A DNA stretch of 64,000 nt, from contig RQTK01000033.1 of NCBI GenBank assembly GCA_003991915.1, positions 498,505 through 562,504 of the forward strand. The letters are read 5' to 3'. The DNA is from Elysia chlorotica. Its lineage: Eukaryota; Mollusca; Gastropoda; Plakobranchidae. Below the pieces are notes generated by a model that saw only the letters and a list, made by a program, of their open reading frames with translations, had not been told where the DNA came from and did not search any database. Both the position numbers and the translations under genes were made by a program. Each line of letters starts with the position of its first letter. The first letter of the stretch is position 1. Of this stretch, positions 57,869-64,000 are shown piece after piece.

Positions 57869-58235
57869 TGCACAAGTTTTTTTTTTCTTTCTAAACATTT
57901 ATTGAACGGTTCGCAATAGAAACACATTAGAAATGATAAGTTTGTAAATCTTATTTACACAAAAATAGACACACATTTAAGTACTTAAAGTTTTAGCTTT
58001 AGTTTTTTTAGTTTTATTCTTATTAGATATTCATAGGCGAATTGCATATTCATTGTCTCGTGAACTTATTCCATACGAGTTTCGAGTGTACAATAATTTA
58101 ATTGTGATACATAATGCGTCGCAAGTACAATGTTGTCTGTTAATATACAAACAAAAAGTCTTAAGAAAAGTTATAAGCTAACGTTTTGCTTTCGACATGA
58201 TGGCTTTATTTTAAAGGGTTGAACAGCAAGGCGGA
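57869..58235 (-). mobile_element. 367-bp dispersed repeat, copy B
   Basis: Nearly identical to 52115-52481. It sits exactly between the two copies of the duplicated segment. Here the A-rich 3' stretch on the minus strand is longer (AGAAAGAAAAAAAAAA) and is followed by CTTGTGCA and the (ATC)n array. Confidence 0.85.
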
Positions 58236-59105
<870 letters not shown>

Positions 59106-59203
59106 GTTGCTGATTATGATAACCATGGTGATGACGACGACAAGCACGATGAAAATAAAGAAAAAGAAAAGAAGATAAACATTACGAACAGCGACAACAT
59201 CAA

Positions 59204-59230
59204 TATCGTTATCAACAACAACAACAACAA
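59204..59230. repeat. (AAC)n microsatellite
   Basis: About seven CAA units. Confidence 0.9.
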
Positions 59231-59517
59231 TATAATTAACAAGTGAATACCTTGCATTATTCTATCTAGCAATATTCTTACTCTCATTACTGTCTCGCAA
59301 GATATTCAATTTATCCTTCCAATATCACCATTAATTTTAATTTTTTTCCACATGATCTGGCTCATTCAGCGTTAGGTTTGTCTCTCTTTCCAGTTTAATC
59401 ATTGTATACGTTCTTGAGCTAAATGGATATGATTTGGAGCTCGACTTGTTTGTCTACATTGCTGATATTTATTAAAGAAGATCCTTTATGAAACCTCGAT
59501 ATACAGTTTGAATTTTA

Positions 59518-59795
59518 GTTTGTTGCTTAGCGTCCAGCTTTGGCTCTAATAATGGCTATTCTGATGACGGGTTCGAGACTATCGTCTGACAATTGTAGGC
59601 CCTACGTACTCCAAACATAGAGGTTGTGGAGATGCCTTGATTGCTGTCTCAACCGGCCACATAATACTTGCACACACGCAGCCAAAAAGAGTCAAAACAA
59701 CGCAGATCAATTTTTAAACTATCGTGGGTTTTTTAGCCAGGGACCTTTGAATTATGATACCAACGCTCTGCAACTTATTAAAGTTCACCCTACCT
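59518..59795 (-). mobile_element. tRNA-derived SINE, diverged
   Basis: In plus-strand order: TTTGTTGCTTAGCGTCCAGC, TCGTCTGACAATTGTAGG, GTGGAGATGCCTTGATTGCT, GTCTCAACCGGCCACATAAT, then GGACCTTTGAATTATGATAC and CAACGCTCTGCAACTTA (head). Tail, body and head are all recognisable but altered. Confidence 0.75.
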
Positions 59796-60883
59796 CTGTG
59801 TGGATATCAGTGCGTGGGTTTACAACGTAGGGGAATATTCAGTTTGAATAATGGTCCGATCAAAATTCCTTAACACGCCGCAGATTTATACTGTGTAAAC
59901 ATGGCGTCTATTGAAATTGAGGCGAAATATTAGATTTTTGCCTACGGAAAGGTTTTATTATCGATTTTGTTTCAGAATTATTGACCCACGTTTCTCATGC
60001 ACTGTGGTACACGCGTTATATCGTTTTATTTTACATAATTTTTACATAGCGAAATCCAAATGCACCGACTTGCTCTTTTTATTTGAAAGTATAAGTAGTT
60101 TAGTTTTACCAATACGTATTCCTCCACAAAACATGGAGTTTCGCGGAAGCACAAACAGCCCTTCGGAAGTGTACAAAGGGCATCCATTTTCTTTTCGGAA
60201 AAAAATGTGCTTGTCAAGTGCAATAATGCGGCTAGTTTCGGAAAACTTAAGTATGGAATTTGATGGAACAGGAATAGGGTAGGTATTTTTCTCATACTCG
60301 TCTAACTTTTTAGTATGGATTAAGGAAAATATCAATCGTGAACGCGTTTTAAGCTTGTCGTCATGGAAAGAAAAAGATTGTTTTGGCTTGAACGTGTACA
60401 TTTTAGGGGTGACTTTTCTATCGTGTTTGTGTTCCTGCAAAACTCCATATCCTATGAATCTTCATTTTGTTGGAAGACATGAATCATGTTCAACAGGGAG
60501 AAACCTCAAAGTATGATTGTGTTGTAAATATTTCCTGTTTGAACATTTTAAGTTTTCTTTTGCGTGGACTAAACAGTTTGCACCGTTAAGAATCACGCAC
60601 TCGCCAATGGGCGTCATTGCTTATGCGGTGACTAAAAGTTATATCAGAGCTCCTGACTTCAAACTAAGTTACATCACTCTTGATAAAATCAAATTGTCTA
60701 TCACCCAAAGTGGGGGACCTTGGTCATTATAAAAAAAACAAGTATCGCAGAACTCATTTTACCGCTCTCCGCCCTCACCCTCCCCCTTCTAGAAATTAAT
60801 CTAAAATCTGATGACATTTTTTTACGGTTCCGTTTTTACGCAATAATAACCTTTTTAAATAGTATTTTTTTGTGTTGTTTGTT
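59796..60883. other. No gene seen
   Basis: Unique sequence. Two overlapping open frames on opposite strands (59911-60282 plus, 123 codons; 60042-60440 minus, 132 codons) are the longest non-repeat frames in the window. They show no recognised domain, signal peptide or membrane segment. Confidence 0.45.
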
Positions 60884-60954
60884 GTAACGCATAAGGAAAT
60901 GTCTGATATAAATATATATATATATATTTATAATAATAATTCCTTATGCGTTAC
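60884..60954. mobile_element. 71-bp palindromic element
   Basis: Perfect 15-bp inverted ends GTAACGCATAAGGAA (60884-60898) and TTCCTTATGCGTTAC (60940-60954) flank an AT-rich centre with (TA)n. It is compatible with a very small MITE or a hairpin-forming element. The motif was not seen elsewhere in the window. Confidence 0.75.
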
Positions 60955-62597
60955 ATATAACTTGTTTTAATCTTTAAATCGTAAGTTAATAACATCCACA
61001 CATACAGAATAACATCCACACATACAGTTGTTAATGTAGAAAAAAACTAGCAGTATTTAGATTCTGATCCTTGTTTAGACCAATATAAATTGTTACCAAA
61101 TCGTTTACATCGATATGCCTTGGTAACATTGGAGTGTTTTATTTATACAAGGCGGTGGGGGTGTCAGAGATGATTAGAAAACTTACTATCAAGTATGAAC
61201 TTTAGGTAACAAAAGCGTATCCTTTAAAAAATGTATAAATTGTATTTATCTGAATATATTGGCACCAGGATTATGCCCATTAATGATTTATGCTCTGATA
61301 AAAAACTCGTTTTTAAAGTAGGCCTACATTTCAGTCAATTGAAACATCATAGAATTACTTTATACATTTTGATATTTTGGAAAATAACGTTTCCCTCAAT
61401 TCTTTGTCCTCCATTGTTTTAGTTTAATGTAGTTTAACAATAAGTTGCACAGCAAAGCAAAACTTACGTGTTTTTTTTATTTGCCGTTAATCATTGTTGA
61501 GTGGAATGGTAGACGCCGTTTTGGCAGGGCAATTCAAGCTTTTCTTCATTTTCTAGCACTTTGAGATTAGCAACTGGGAAACCTTTTCTTCATTACTCTG
61601 TAATTTGATCAAATATGTAGTAAAAGACATTGTGATATCACAAGTAGTTATATTGCAAGGGAATCTACCTAAGGCTCAAATCAACATCACTTGGGGGGCT
61701 AGGTTTGACTTTTTTTTTCTTCTTTCATAAAATAACACTGGACCGGATAAAGCCAACTGGAGTTTAAATTCAACGCTTGTTTTGTTTTTTGTTGGGTTTT
61801 TTTCTTGTTTTTTTTTTTTACTTTTTATCAAGATTTGTTTAAAGAATAAAAACCTTATTATTTTGGGTTTTAGATAGCATTTTAAGCAATGTTTAGCGCT
61901 TTAAATATGAAAAGCAAATAAATATAAAGACAATATTACACACACACACAGATTTTTTATTATTTTGTGGAATAAATCAACGTTCCCTAAATAACACTAA
62001 GGAGAAATTGGTATAACTTTGAAACGTTTCTTGGTGTCGAAGAAAGAGCTGAGGATGAAGTATTTCGGTTTTCGAAAAAAACAAATTTATGCCTTCGTCC
62101 AAGAACTGAGGATCGTACCCTTTGAACCTTGTTTAAGTGCGTTTTCATTGCCCAAACAAGTATTTGATGGTTTTCCAAGCTCTCTCTCTCTCTCTTACCC
62201 TTTCAATCTTAACTTATTGTAAAGAAGGTATACTTTATTATATATGCGGTTAGATTCGTATGTGGGGTAGTATAAATAATAATAGGATTAGAGTTCAGAT
62301 AGACCTTGCAGAGAAAGGCTATTATTGATTGAATGTATACTTTTACATTCCTATCTTGAAAAGAGAATATGATCAAAGAATATTGCAAAGATCTAAGAAT
62401 AAGCGTAATGATAGACATTACTGAAAAATTCAGTCAATGATAGATACAAATTGATATTGATGTAGATCAAAGTCAAGAATATTGGGGTAAGATATTCGAA
62501 GACTGAAGTACTAGTAAACATACAGTTAATAACAAACCTGTCATTATTATATATTAATGTAGTTGTAATTTTAATTCTCCCTCATGTCTGTCTGTCT
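60955..62597. other. No gene seen
   Basis: AT-rich unique DNA. AATAACATCCACACATACAG is repeated in tandem at 60990-61027. A short CA run lies near 61938. No gene was recognised. Confidence 0.5.

Positions 62598-64000
<1,403 letters not shown>

Noticed and set aside
60042..60440. 132-codon minus-strand frame overlapping a 123-codon plus-strand frame
   Set aside because: No domain, no codon or splice evidence, and opposite-strand overlap. It is compatible with chance in a 64-kb window.

Overview
This window looks like intergenic or intronic DNA from an animal, most likely a mollusc (inference). It is AT-rich and carries no convincing protein-coding gene. Two things point to a mollusc. First, it holds about 25 copies or fragments of a tRNA-derived SINE family whose 3' part ends in a TTGGACGTTAAAC-type motif. 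Second, it has a block of ~166-bp tandem repeats resembling the pearl/Helentron-type elements and ~160-bp satellites known from bivalves. There are no operons, prokaryotic signals, CRISPR arrays, rRNA genes or intact tRNA genes. Nearly all long open frames are translations of (AG)n/(CT)n, (GATA)n or (GAT)n microsatellites.

Layout. 1-5.5 kb: a ~60-bp tandem repeat, SINEs, long AG/CT/GATA microsatellites, a three-copy diverged repeat whose copies run into CT arrays, and a ~214-bp tandem duplication. 5.5-12 kb: mostly unique AT-rich DNA with an inverted/direct repeat cluster (6.9-7.7 kb), a ~40-bp minisatellite (9.25-9.6 kb) and a SINE lying inside a small inverted-repeat element (11.4 kb). 12-19 kb: microsatellites and SINEs, including a SINE interrupted by a small palindromic MITE (18.05 kb). 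19-22 kb: a diverged segmental duplication in which the first copy has gained two SINEs; a single N lies at the start of the second copy. 22-28 kb: SINEs and featureless AT-rich DNA. 27.7-29.5 kb: degenerate repeats, a short CpG-rich block that is the best candidate for a promoter or 5' exon, then 800 bp of AG-rich repeat with nested duplications. 29.7-34 kb: SINE fragments and unique DNA.

34.4-45 kb: three decayed non-LTR retrotransposon (LINE) fragments: an endonuclease joined to a C-terminus, a C-terminus alone, and a reverse-transcriptase YVDD region. The same interval has a four-unit tandem array of SINE-containing segments (35.8-37.2 kb), a ~100-bp degenerate minisatellite and the best-preserved SINE (44.8 kb). 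44.5-51.5 kb: a family of small inverted-repeat elements and a head-to-tail 1.59-kb duplication, each copy carrying five ~166-bp repeats and an inverted-repeat element with GTAAGTACAAC ends. 52-59 kb: a 367-bp repeat present twice and a duplicated segment ending in long (GAT)n arrays. 59.5-64 kb: a SINE, a 71-bp palindromic element, a long (CT)n array and unique sequence.

No genes act together here. The history readable from the window is one of retroposition, MITE insertion, tandem duplication and microsatellite growth, with several nested insertions that give relative ages. All calls come from reading the sequence by eye. Boundaries of old repeats are approximate, usually within 5-20 bp.
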